NCBI GenBank assembly: GCA_045802605.1
Contig: JBJMQS010000056.1
Span: 1-64,000 of the forward strand
Length of the DNA: 64,000 nucleotides
Direction of reading: 5' to 3'
Source: JBJMQS01 sp045802605
Lineage (GTDB): Bacteria > Planctomycetota > Planctomycetia > Gemmatales > Gemmataceae
Shown here: one piece after another, positions 1-9,486 of the stretch
Layout: every line of letters begins with the position of its first letter
How positions within the stretch are numbered: the first letter of the stretch is position 1
The notes under the pieces: model-generated
Databases searched by the model: none
Seen by the model: only the letters and a program-made list of their open reading frames with translations
Told to the model about the DNA's origin: nothing
Translations under genes and position numbers: made by a program

Positions 1-74
1 GCGTCCCTCCGGGGCGAAAACCTTGTGCCTGGAGTTAGCTAGCGAAAATTTGTTCCCGGCTTTGGCTAATGCCG

Positions 75-257
75 CTATCCATCCTCCTCACCACTCTTCT
101 TGGTGAGGATCAGGCGTTTGCGGCGCGTGATCTTCAATTCATATTCCGCGTGGCCATGGCGGATCAAAATCGCGACGCGATCGCCGAATAATTCCTTCGT
201 ATCGATGGAAATTTGATCGGTGTTTTCGGAAGAAAGCCAGTTCGTTTCGAATTTCAT
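75..257 (-). CDS. HemP-like small protein
   Basis: A 60-residue protein whose second half (ELFGDRVAILIRHGHAEYEL followed by KITRRKRLILTK) matches the hemin uptake protein HemP pattern: an ELF motif, a short beta-hairpin and the terminal R-x-x-LILTK. HemP members are tiny proteins often linked to heme or iron uptake; their mechanism is poorly defined. The ATG at 257 is chosen because residues upstream of it do not resemble the family and the family is usually 50-70 residues. No hemin transporter gene lies nearby in the visible window, so the role is inferred from the family alone. It is divergent from the PEP-CTERM gene. Confidence 0.7.
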   Translation of the reverse strand: MKFETNWLSSENTDQISIDTKELFGDRVAILIRHGHAEYELKITRRKRLILTKKSGEEDG

Positions 258-451
258 GATACCTGAATGAGCACGCCTTGTCGGGGGCGACCAAATCATC
301 CTAGGTTGAAAGAGTTCAGAAATTATGAGACAGGCGCCAGGTTGCTCCGCTTCCGCGCCGGCTCGCTGCCGGCTGTCGTATGCCACGCATCTCGCCGACC
401 GATTTCGACGACATGGGGTCGTCGAGCGAGTCGCCCGTTGCGGAGGCTACT

Positions 452-1153
452 GTGAAGCGGTTGTTGGCGGTACTCGTTGTCCTGGCCGGGGTTTCGGCCG
501 CGCAAGCTCAAATCTTACTGCCGCCCGCGGCGCCGTTTGGCTGGAATGCCGGCGATCCGAATACGACGGCGTTTCATTGGAACAACTTCGCGGCCGGCGG
601 AACTTATCCGGGGCCCTTCGTTCCCGATCAGGCTGCGTTCCATCCGGGGCTCGCAAACGCATCTCTGATGGAAACGCTCGGCGGCGGCTTTCTCACCGGT
701 GGCGGCAACCTTTATTCGCAAGGTGTGCCGATGCACATTGCCGCGACGCTGCCCAATTACGACTTCTCCACGAGCCCGAGCGGGGGCTGGTCCACCACCG
801 TCTATGTGCAGACACGGACGTTGGGCAATGAGCTGGATTACGCTGGGCTAACATTGAACTGGATTGACCTCGCCGGCGCGCACACGCTCACCCCAGCCAG
901 CGCTTTTCTCAATCAGGAACTGGAGCACACGCCCCTGGGTGGCTTCGGCGGATTTGCCGCTACGCATCTTTGGGGCTTCGCCGTACCGGCTAGCCCAAGT
1001 CAATTCACGTTGAGCTTTGGCGGCGCGCTTGATTCGGTGAGCCTTGATCAACTGCGCGTGGACACGCAGGTTTCGCCGGTGCCCGAACCATCATCGCTCC
1101 TTCTTTTGACGGGCGCGGGTCTTGCCTTCTGGCGGAGGCAAAGGCGGCGGTGA
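452..1153 (+). CDS. PEP-CTERM sorting-domain secreted protein
   Basis: About 233 residues. The N-terminus (KRLLAVLVVLAGVSAAQAQ) is a classic signal peptide with an AQA cleavage site. The C-terminus has the PEP-CTERM signal: VPEPSS, a hydrophobic helix (LLLLTGAGLAFW) and a basic tail RRQRRR. Such proteins are exported and processed by an exosortase, usually for surface or matrix delivery. The GTG start at 452 is supported by GGAGG at 442-446; longer readings lack a ribosome site and precede the signal peptide. The middle (residues 25-200) matches no domain I recognise. No exosortase gene is visible here. The stop overlaps the next start by one base. Confidence 0.85.
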   Translation: MKRLLAVLVVLAGVSAAQAQILLPPAAPFGWNAGDPNTTAFHWNNFAAGGTYPGPFVPDQAAFHPGLANASLMETLGGGFLTGGGNLYSQGVPMHIAATLPNYDFSTSPSGGWSTTVYVQTRTLGNELDYAGLTLNWIDLAGAHTLTPASAFLNQELEHTPLGGFGGFAATHLWGFAVPASPSQFTLSFGGALDSVSLDQLRVDTQVSPVPEPSSLLLLTGAGLAFWRRQRRR

Positions 1154-2007
1154 TGCGGCGCGGTTTTTCGCTGATCGAAGTTTTGGTGGTCATCAGCATC
1201 ATGGCCATCTTGGTCGGCTTGTTGCTGCCGGGCGTGCAGAAGGTCCGCGCGGCGGCCGACCGTGCGGCGTGCAGCAATAATCTGAAACAGATTGCCTTGG
1301 CGTCACACATGCATCACAACGAGTTCGGATACTTCCCAAGAAATCTTGAAGCGCCGCTGTTTAGTCCGTTCACGGCCATGCTGCCCTATCTTGAACAGGA
1401 TGCGATCGCCCAACGTTATGATCGCACCAAAGCGCCCGACGATCCGGGCAATTTGCCGCTGACCAAAGCGCCGATTCCGGCTTACACTTGCCCCGCCATG
1501 CGCTTGCCCGAGGTGCTTCCTTCCACGGGCTACTCCAGCTACGTGACCTGTTCGGGCTCCGTGTATCTCTGGGCACACATCAATGAGGCGACGTTCGGCC
1601 GGCACAACGGGATATTTGCGCCGAACCAAACTGTCACCGCGCAGATGGTGAGCGATGGGTTGTCGTGCACCTTCGCCGTGGGAGAAGCCGGCTTTCAGAT
1701 GCTCGACTATCGCGACAACAATGGCGCGTTACTGGGCGGCAACACATCGTGGCCGGTGGGGTACCCGACGTTTTCTTATGCGTCGGCCTACGTGCCTTTG
1801 GACACCAAACTCTGGGTGCCTCAAAGCGACCCAACCTGGCGCGAGCGCTCGGGCTGGACCGCATTCCGCAGCGACCACAACGGCGGTGCGAACTTCGCCT
1901 TTGGCGACGGTTCGGTCCGGTTCATTTCGGATTCCATCAATCAAAACGGCGGCGTCGCTTACCGTGCGCTCGCCTCTCGCGATGGCGGCGAACCGGTGGA
2001 TGAGTAG
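1153..2007 (+). CDS. DUF1559 prepilin-type N-terminal cleavage protein
   Basis: 284 residues. It starts with a type IV pilin-like signal: RRGFSLIEVLVVISIMAILV, with cleavage expected after the glycine and Glu at mature position 5. Next comes the DUF1559 segment (LLLPGVQKVRAAADRAACSNN, given here in broken form: LLLPGVQKV then CSNNLKQIALASH). The C-terminus has the GDGSVRF-x-SDSIN motif typical of this planctomycete-expanded family. These are thought to be pseudopilin-like surface or secretion proteins; function is unknown. The ATG at 1153 overlaps the PEP-CTERM stop (TGATG), so the two are translationally coupled and may form one surface unit. Confidence 0.9.
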   Translation: MRRGFSLIEVLVVISIMAILVGLLLPGVQKVRAAADRAACSNNLKQIALASHMHHNEFGYFPRNLEAPLFSPFTAMLPYLEQDAIAQRYDRTKAPDDPGNLPLTKAPIPAYTCPAMRLPEVLPSTGYSSYVTCSGSVYLWAHINEATFGRHNGIFAPNQTVTAQMVSDGLSCTFAVGEAGFQMLDYRDNNGALLGGNTSWPVGYPTFSYASAYVPLDTKLWVPQSDPTWRERSGWTAFRSDHNGGANFAFGDGSVRFISDSINQNGGVAYRALASRDGGEPVDE

Positions 2008-2044
2008 GTAGCGCGGAGCCGGACTTCAACTGGTATAAATCAGT

Positions 2045-2470
2045 ATGTCTGCCGCCGCCCTTGCTGATCTCATCGTTGCCATTCACGTCGGCTATGTTTC
2101 CTTTGTCGTGGTCGGCTTGGTTCTCATTTGGCTCGGCCATTGGATCGGCTGGCACTGGATCGGCAATCGTTGGTTTCGTTCGCTGCACCTGATCGCGATC
2201 CTCATCGTGGCCGGCGAAGCCGTCGGCGGCATCGCCTGCCCACTCACGGTCTGGGAGGAAAAGCTCCGGCAGCAATCAGCTCAGCCGATCACCGGCGATA
2301 CTTTCGTGGGCCGGCTGTTGCATGGGTTGATCTTCTTCGATCTGTCGCCAGCGACATTTACGATCATTTACGTGGCCTTCGCCGCGGTCATCGGCCTGTC
2401 CATTTTGGCGGTGCCGGTCCGGTGGAGAGGCAAGAACGAAGCACGAATCATTAAGAAGGCTCATGAATGA
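2045..2470 (+). CDS. DUF2784 family membrane protein
   Basis: 141 residues, mostly hydrophobic, with about four transmembrane helices (near residues 5-30, 45-62, 88-105 and 108-127). The ordering of LADLIVAIHVGYVSFVVVG, an RSLHLIAILIVAGEA helix, the CPLTVWE motif and a C-terminal helix fits the DUF2784 family, inner-membrane proteins without an assigned reaction. The ATG at 2045 has no strong ribosome site. It stands between the DUF1559 gene and the two-component system and has its own 37-base gap upstream, so operon membership is unclear. Confidence 0.8.
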   Translation: MSAAALADLIVAIHVGYVSFVVVGLVLIWLGHWIGWHWIGNRWFRSLHLIAILIVAGEAVGGIACPLTVWEEKLRQQSAQPITGDTFVGRLLHGLIFFDLSPATFTIIYVAFAAVIGLSILAVPVRWRGKNEARIIKKAHE

Positions 2471-2620
2471 AACAGACGATTTGACAGAAATTCTGAGGGC
2501 TGGGTCGCCGATCTTTGCGTTTCAAGCTCCCGTTCTCATTGTTTCTTCACTGGACCAAGGGTAGCGTAGGCCTAACACCGGAAGCGTCGGTCCCGCATCT
2601 TGGTGCGCCGAGGACTCGCA

Positions 2621-3331
2621 GTGCGCGTCTTGGTTGTCGAGGACAATAAAACCCTCGCCCGGGCTCTTCGCCAAGGATTGGAAGAAGAGGGCTACGCGGT
2701 TGACTGCGCCTACGACGGTGAAGAAGCCGAGTTCAAAGCCCGTGGCACCGATTACGATGTCATCATTTTGGACCTCATGCTGCCCAAGATCGATGGGCTA
2801 ACACTCCTTCAGCGTTGGCGGGCCGGCAGCCGGCCGTTCAGCGTCTTGATTCTCACGGCCCGCGATTCCCTCGACGAGAAGGTCAAAGGCCTCGACCTTG
2901 GGGCCGACGACTATCTGACTAAACCGTTCGAACTGGATGAGTTGCTGGCCCGGGTTCGGGCCATGGTCCGCCGCAAGCACGCGGTCAAAGATCCGATCCT
3001 GCGGGCACACGATCTGGAAATCGACACGGCGGCACGCACAGTTCGCCGCGGCGGCAAAGTGATCTATCTGACGCCGCGAGAGTACGGCCTTCTGGAGTTT
3101 CTGGCGTTTCACCGCGGCAAGGTGGTCACGCGCTCGATGATCTGGGAACACCTCTACGACGAGCATGACGAAAGCACTTCCAACGTCGTCGATGTCTATA
3201 TTCGTTATCTTCGCAATAAGATTGATAAGGGTTTCGAAAGGTCACTCATCTTGACTCGCTGGGGCGAAGGCTACATGCTTCGGGGTGAGGACGATACGGA
3301 ACCCCAACCGAGCGAAGAGGTCAAGAAATGA
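2621..3331 (+). CDS. OmpR/PhoB-family response regulator
   Basis: 236 residues. The receiver domain (1-118) has the acidic pair E7-D8, the phospho-acceptor D51 in IILDLMLPKIDG, T79 and K101 (DDYLTKPF). The winged-helix DNA-binding domain (about 130-225) has the TPREYGLLEFLA and STSNVVDVYIRYLRNKID segments of the OmpR class. GTG 2621 is chosen because GAGGA (2610-2614) lies six bases upstream; an upstream TTG would add seven residues. The sensor kinase follows 48 bases later, so the two form a cognate pair that controls unknown targets. The family resembles the CusR/PcoR/QseB group, but I cannot name the ligand. Confidence 0.93.
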   Translation: MRVLVVEDNKTLARALRQGLEEEGYAVDCAYDGEEAEFKARGTDYDVIILDLMLPKIDGLTLLQRWRAGSRPFSVLILTARDSLDEKVKGLDLGADDYLTKPFELDELLARVRAMVRRKHAVKDPILRAHDLEIDTAARTVRRGGKVIYLTPREYGLLEFLAFHRGKVVTRSMIWEHLYDEHDESTSNVVDVYIRYLRNKIDKGFERSLILTRWGEGYMLRGEDDTEPQPSEEVKK

Positions 3332-3379
3332 CAAGGTGAGAGGTGAGATCGCTTTCTTGCCTTCACCTCCTTGCATGTC

Positions 3380-5128
3380 ATGCGTTCCATTCGCCTATCT
3401 CTGGTCGTTTACTTTCTGCTGCTCGAAGCCGCGGCTTTGGGAGCAGCGGCATGGCTTGTTTATCACACGGCCGACGAAAGTTTGCGCGCTGAACAGGTGG
3501 AGCGAAGGAAGGCTGTCGAGGCTCAATTCAAAGCGGACCAAGAAGCGGAAGTTGAACGATTCGACGATGAGTTAACAGCCAAGGCACGCACCCTGGCTGA
3601 CATTTCGCGTCCGCAGTTTCACGAACAGCGGGCCGAAATGGCACCGTTCGTTTCGATCGGCTTAGTAACGGCGACGATCACCGGGCCGGACAGCCATTGC
3701 CTGACACCGATGTGGGTGGCCATTGCCTCACACTCGGCGTGGCAGGATCACTTGCGGCGTCGGCTGGAAAACCAAATCGAACTCGCCGACGAATTGTTGC
3801 CGCGACTTAGCGATCCGGTATCTGTTGTTTATTTTCAGGTCAACAATGAGGCTGGAGTCGTCTGGCGCTCGCACAGCCTGGGAGAAGAAGTGCTCCCATT
3901 CGATCCACAAGAGACTTTCGAAAAGGGACCAACCAAAGCAGACAACGTGACCCTGCCGAACGGTTTTCCTGGCCGACGTGTGCTATTCAAAACGCTGGTG
4001 CCCCCGCGTAGGCCGAGGCCGCAGGATGGACGGGCCGCAAACGTTCTCGACGCCCCCGTCGGCGACTGGCCCTGGGCCGTGTTTCAGTGCGTCAGCGAAA
4101 CGAAGCAGCGCGATGCGGTGCTCGGGAGGCTGAATGCCGACACGGCCAAAAAGATGAGTGCCCTCATGGTGGAGGGCTCCGATGCCGAAGAACGGCTCCT
4201 GAAGCAGTTGGGCTGGATTGGCTTACTCACGTTTCTCAGCACCGTTTTCGGCGGATCGTTGTTGGTGGGCTTAGGGCTTTCACCGTTGCGGCGCTTGGTA
4301 GACGCTGTTAGCCAGGTGAGCTCGCGGGACTTCCACCTGCCGCTGGACAACAAACCGATGCCGCGCGAACTTGACCCGATCGTAACCCGTCTCCGGGCCA
4401 CGCTGGAGGAGCTAGGGCGGGCGTTCCATCGTGAGAAACAAGCATCTGCAGATATCTCGCACGAATTGCGCACGCCTGTGGCCGCGCTATTGGCGACACT
4501 CGATGTCGCACTGCGAAAACCCCGCTCGGCCGAGGAGTATCGGCAGACGCTGGTTGATGCTCGCGCCATCGGCGGGCAAATGCGGCAACTCGTCGAGCGC
4601 ATCCTCGCCCTCACCAAGCTCGATGCCGGCTCCACCCGCCTGCAGACGGGGACGGTGGACATCTCTGACCTCGTGGCACAGTGCGTGACTTTGGTACGGC
4701 CACTGGGCGTGGAAAGCGAATTGACGCTGAAGGGCCATTGCCCGCCCCATCTGCTGTGGTACACCGATGGCGACAAACTTCGGGAAGTGTTAATCAATCT
4801 TTTGCACAACGCCATTCAATACAACCGGCCCGGCGGCTCCGTGGATTTGTCCGCCAAAAGCAGCGATGGCAAGCTCGAGATAACAGTGTCGGATACTGGA
4901 ATCGGCATCGACGAAAAATCACTGCCACATCTGTTCGAGCGCTTTTATCGCGCCGATCCCTCGCGCCAGTCGAGCGAACTCAATGCCGGGCTCGGCTTGT
5001 CAATCGTTCGCGGCTATGTCGAGTTGCTCGGCGGCACCGTCACTGTTCACAGCCAGCCGGGGCAGGGCACGACGTTTCGCGTGGTGCTGCCGGAACAACA
5101 AGTGGATCATGGCCGCGAAGCCGCGTGA
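3380..5128 (+). CDS. Sensor histidine kinase, partner of the OmpR-type regulator
   Basis: About 582 residues. A first membrane helix (2-27) and a second (about 280-302) enclose a periplasmic sensor region of some 250 residues with no domain I recognise. A HAMP-like segment follows (LSPLRRLVDAVSQVSSRDF), then the H-box SADISHELRTPVAALL with phospho-acceptor His near 361, the N-box LLHNAIQYNRPGG, the G1 box SDTGIGI and the G2 box GLGLSIVRGYVELLGG. The protein would autophosphorylate and transfer to the adjacent regulator. The ATG at 3380 is preferred over a TTG nine bases earlier. The large extracytoplasmic domain suggests sensing in the periplasm. Confidence 0.93.
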   Translation: MRSIRLSLVVYFLLLEAAALGAAAWLVYHTADESLRAEQVERRKAVEAQFKADQEAEVERFDDELTAKARTLADISRPQFHEQRAEMAPFVSIGLVTATITGPDSHCLTPMWVAIASHSAWQDHLRRRLENQIELADELLPRLSDPVSVVYFQVNNEAGVVWRSHSLGEEVLPFDPQETFEKGPTKADNVTLPNGFPGRRVLFKTLVPPRRPRPQDGRAANVLDAPVGDWPWAVFQCVSETKQRDAVLGRLNADTAKKMSALMVEGSDAEERLLKQLGWIGLLTFLSTVFGGSLLVGLGLSPLRRLVDAVSQVSSRDFHLPLDNKPMPRELDPIVTRLRATLEELGRAFHREKQASADISHELRTPVAALLATLDVALRKPRSAEEYRQTLVDARAIGGQMRQLVERILALTKLDAGSTRLQTGTVDISDLVAQCVTLVRPLGVESELTLKGHCPPHLLWYTDGDKLREVLINLLHNAIQYNRPGGSVDLSAKSSDGKLEITVSDTGIGIDEKSLPHLFERFYRADPSRQSSELNAGLGLSIVRGYVELLGGTVTVHSQPGQGTTFRVVLPEQQVDHGREAA

Positions 5129-5277
5129 GAGACTGTAGCGTTTTTACTGTCTGTGCTCAACGCACCGGGCAGGGCGTGGTGATTTTGAAAAGTCGGCGTC
5201 GTTTTTGCTCAAGTTCCCTCGCAGTCACCTGCCTTCAGGTGGCACCATAGAACCATCGCACGCGGGGAGACCAGCTC

Positions 5278-5448
5278 ATGCCGACCGAATCGAAGTTAGG
5301 CATTGTCTTGGGCTTGGGGCTTTTGATCTTGTCGGTGGTCAGTGCGGCCCGGCCTGGCTTCTTTGGCCAACCCAGCCACACGCCGCCAAGCGCCGCCACG
5401 TCGTACAGCAATAGCAATGACACCGCACCACATTTCGCTATGCCGTAG
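5278..5448 (+). CDS. Small single-pass membrane peptide (56 aa)
   Basis: A short reading frame with a good ribosome site (GGGGAG at 5264-5269, eight bases before ATG). The product begins MPTESKLGIVLGLGLLILSV, a short polar head and one strongly hydrophobic helix (about residues 8-23), followed by a Pro/Ser/Thr-rich tail of 30 residues. N-termini of this MPTESKLG type followed by one helix look familiar from small planctomycete proteins, but I cannot assign a function. It sits alone between the kinase and ffh. A real gene is likely from the ribosome site and the clear membrane topology. Confidence 0.6.
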   Translation: MPTESKLGIVLGLGLLILSVVSAARPGFFGQPSHTPPSAATSYSNSNDTAPHFAMP

Positions 5449-5562
5449 TTCAGCTGTTGCTCAATTCATTTCCTGCGCGACGAGAACCACCTGCCGCTGT
5501 ATCCTAATTATGTATCCTGCCTAATCGTGCGCGCAGGCTGACGTTCTCCGACGAGATGATTC

Positions 5563-7016
<1,454 letters not shown>

Positions 7017-7020
<4 letters not shown>

Positions 7021-7505
7021 GCACGAACGTAACCGATGCGATTCGCACTTTGCTCGACGGTGCTGGCGTCATATATCGCACCGTCCAGCATGCACCGACA
7101 ACGACCTCCGAAGAATCAGCCAAAGCTCGCGGCGAACCGCTGCACATTGGCGGCAAGGCCATCCTGCTCAAAACTGATGACGTATTTCGGCTCTTCGTTT
7201 TGCCGGCTAATCGCAAGCTCGATTCGGCGGCCGTGAAGCGCCAACTCGGTGTGAAAAAGACTCGTTTCGCCACGCCGGAGGAATTGTTGCAGCAAACGGG
7301 TTTAGTCCCTGGCAGCGTGCCTCCCTTCGGCCCGCCGGTATTGCCGTTCGAATTGTTTGTCGATGAAGCGTTGAAGGAGGATGACCGCATTGCCTTCAAT
7401 GCCGGTTCGTTAACCACGTCATTCGTTGTGCCAATGGCCGATTATTTACGAGTGGCAAATCCGCGAGTGTTTCGATTCTCTGCGCTTAACGAGCCGGAAG
7501 CGTAA
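7017..7505 (+). CDS. YbaK/EbsC-family aminoacyl-tRNA deacylase-like protein
   Basis: 162 residues forming one YbaK/ProX-like editing domain: the substrate-pocket segment TTTSEESAKARGEPLHIGGK with the conserved lysine in GGKAILLK (about residue 43), the FRLFVLPANRKLD strand, and the LPFELFVDEAL and AFNAGSLTTSFVV segments. Family members hydrolyse mischarged tRNAs in trans. The GTG start overlaps the ffh stop (GTGA), which points to translational coupling. The 3' end lies within a large inverted repeat that acts as a shared terminator with deoC. The exact tRNA substrate cannot be told from sequence. Confidence 0.85.
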
Positions 7506-7552
7506 GCGACGGAGATTTGATTTTTCCGTCGCTTACGCATCCGGCTCGTTAA
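7486..7552. terminator. Bidirectional hairpin terminator between ybaK-like gene and deoC
   Basis: Two 28-base arms (7486-7513 and 7525-7552) pair with a single mismatch around an 11-base loop. The arms include the last codons of both convergent genes: the ybaK-like stop lies in the left arm, the deoC stop in the right. The loop holds TTTGATTTT, so T-rich tracts follow in either direction only partly. The length and location argue for a terminator that serves both genes. Confidence 0.75.
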
Positions 7553-8277
7553 TACGCCCCTGCCGTGGTGCCCCCTCGAAATTGAATGGGTGACAGCCCA
7601 AGTCTCTCGCGTGCCGGGTCGAGCAGCGTCGGCGTCTTGCTCGTGCCGCAGCGGGATACGCCCATTTCGAGGGCCTTCAACAGCATCTCCAGGTCTCGGA
7701 TGCCGCCGGCCGCTTTGACTTTCACCGTGGGCGGGACGTGTTTCTTCATGAGGGCCAAATCATCGAGGGTGGCCCCGCTCGTCCCATAGCCCGTCGATGT
7801 TTTCACCCAATCGGCTTTCAAAGCCGTGCAGATCTCGCACAGTCGAATCTTGTGTTCGTCTTTCAAATAACAATTCTCGAAGATCACTTTCACTTTCGCC
7901 CCGGCGGCATGCGCGGTGTCAATCACGGCGGCGATGTCATTGCGAACGTAATCCCATTTGCCGGATAGCACTTGGCTAATGTTGACGACCATGTCCACTT
8001 CCACGCCGCCGTCGAGGATGGCTTGTTTTGTCTCGGCCGACTTGATCGACGTGTGATTGGCCCCATGGGGAAAACCAATGGTGCACGTGGGCTTCACCGT
8101 GCTGCCGGCGAGAATCTCCGCACAGCGCTTGAGGTAATATGGCATGATGCAGACGCTGGCCACGTCGTAGGCCAGCGCCAGTTGGCAAGCGTCCTCCAAC
8201 TCCTGTTGCGTCATCGTCGGCACGAGCGGCGAATGATCGATCATCTTCGACAAATCGGAATAGGTGAACGTGGTCAT
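7549..8277 (-). CDS. deoC: Deoxyribose-phosphate aldolase
   Basis: 242 residues. Class I aldolase that splits 2-deoxyribose 5-phosphate into glyceraldehyde 3-phosphate and acetaldehyde in deoxynucleoside catabolism. The Schiff-base lysine is K159 in DWVKTSTGYGTSGAT, the second catalytic lysine K188 in VKVKAAGGIRD, and the catalytic Asp D95 in VEVDMVVNI. The length and the CTIGFPHG segment are typical. It lies 11 bases downstream of hom on the same strand, so the two are probably co-transcribed; no other deo genes are visible. Confidence 0.95.
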   Translation of the reverse strand: MTTFTYSDLSKMIDHSPLVPTMTQQELEDACQLALAYDVASVCIMPYYLKRCAEILAGSTVKPTCTIGFPHGANHTSIKSAETKQAILDGGVEVDMVVNISQVLSGKWDYVRNDIAAVIDTAHAAGAKVKVIFENCYLKDEHKIRLCEICTALKADWVKTSTGYGTSGATLDDLALMKKHVPPTVKVKAAGGIRDLEMLLKALEMGVSRCGTSKTPTLLDPARERLGLSPIQFRGGTTAGAY

Positions 8278-8288
8278 GCAGAGTCTTT

Positions 8289-9278
8289 CTACCGAAGTGC
8301 ATTAAATGTCAATTGCGCCCGGCCCATGGCCACGTCAATCAAGTCGGCGACGACCGCGCTTGCGGTGGAGTGCCCGGCTCCGGGGCCCGAGACAAATGTC
8401 CGCACGGCCACGTCGCTTGTGATCTGCAACGCATTGTCGGCTCCGCGGACTTGCGCCAGCGGCGACTTCTGCGGCACCTCGCTGGGCCAAACGCAGGTCG
8501 TGACCTTGTCGCCTTCGAGGCGGCCTTCCGCGATTAGCTTGATCGCGAATCCTTCTTTGCGGGCCAGATTCAAATCCAGCGTTGTCACTTTTTGTATGCC
8601 ACGTTTGGCGATTTGATCCGGATGAATGCTGACGCCAAAGGCGAGCCGGCACAGGATCGCGAGCTTGTCGGCGCTGTCAGAGCCATCGACATCGAGTGTC
8701 GGGTCGGCCTCGGCGTAACCGAGCCGTTGGGCTTCAGCGAGCGCAGTGGCATAATCCCGGTTGCGCTCGGTCATCTCCGTGAGGATGAAGTTGCAGGTGC
8801 CGTTGACGATTCCTTCGAGCCGGGTGATTTGGTTGGCGGCAAGGCCAACGTTGATGGTGCTGATCACCGGCACGCCGCCCATCACGCTGGCTTCAAAAGC
8901 AATCGCGCGATTGGCCGCCCGAGCGGCGGTGAATATTTCATCGCCATGGCGAGCGAGCAGCGCTTTATTAGCGGTGACAACATGTTTGCCGGCGGCGAGT
9001 GCGCCGAGCACGGCGTCTTTCGCGTGGCTCGTGCCGCCAATCAGTTCCACGACCACATCGACTTGGGAGTCGGATAGCGCGCGATCGATATCCGAGGAAA
9101 CCAGATCGTCTGGCAAAGCGAACTTGCGCGGCTTCTTGGCGTCGCGAACAGTCACATGGCGGAGTTCCAGTCGCCGGCCGGTGCGCTTGGCCAAGCGATC
9201 GGCCTGTTCGCGCAAGAGCCAAACGACACCGGAGCCGACAGTGCCGCAACCCAAGACCGCGATGCCGAGCGAACTCAT
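8289..9278 (-). CDS. hom: Homoserine dehydrogenase
   Basis: 329 residues. NAD(P)-binding motif VLGCGTVGSG at the start, the catalytic NKALLA lysine region, GIVNGTCNFILTEM, and EADPTLDVDGSDSADK that marks the substrate site. It reduces aspartate semialdehyde to homoserine for threonine and methionine synthesis. It lacks the C-terminal ACT domain found in the common 430-residue form, so allosteric threonine control by that domain is absent. The ATG at 9278 follows GGGGAAG; the upstream in-frame Met would add 13 residues before the Rossmann strand. deoC follows 11 bases downstream. Confidence 0.93.
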   Translation of the reverse strand: MSSLGIAVLGCGTVGSGVVWLLREQADRLAKRTGRRLELRHVTVRDAKKPRKFALPDDLVSSDIDRALSDSQVDVVVELIGGTSHAKDAVLGALAAGKHVVTANKALLARHGDEIFTAARAANRAIAFEASVMGGVPVISTINVGLAANQITRLEGIVNGTCNFILTEMTERNRDYATALAEAQRLGYAEADPTLDVDGSDSADKLAILCRLAFGVSIHPDQIAKRGIQKVTTLDLNLARKEGFAIKLIAEGRLEGDKVTTCVWPSEVPQKSPLAQVRGADNALQITSDVAVRTFVSGPGAGHSTASAVVADLIDVAMGRAQLTFNALR

Positions 9279-9460
9279 GAAAATCACTTCCCCAACAGCC
9301 CATTTTGCCGTGCTCAATGAGCGTGTGCGAAAAAGTTACAAGCGTTTACCCGGGATTACAATGGCACGCTTTCAATGGTCCATGTCACGATGTTGGGCAC
9401 CATCATCCTAAACGACATCAATTCCGTGAGTTAGGCGAATCCAAAAATAATTCCGCGCTC

Positions 9461-9476
9461 TGGCACGAACCATGCC
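9461..9476 (+). promoter_or_regulatory. Sigma-54-type -24/-12 promoter candidate
   Basis: TGGCACG at 9461-9467, four bases, then ATGCC at 9472-9476. This matches TGGCACG-N4-TTGCW at every position of the -24 box and in spacing, with T to A at the start of the -12 box. The GC of the -12 box at 9474-9475 predicts a start near 9487, ten bases before the first stem of the RNA below. A TATAGT at 9479-9484 could instead be a sigma-70 -10 box, with a poor -35. Confidence 0.55.
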
Positions 9477-9486
9477 TTTATAGTTT

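Noticed and set aside
325..831. 168-residue frame in the PEP-CTERM region
   Set aside because: Overlaps the protein with a signal peptide and PEP-CTERM tail; Arg-rich composition typical of a GC-rich shadow.
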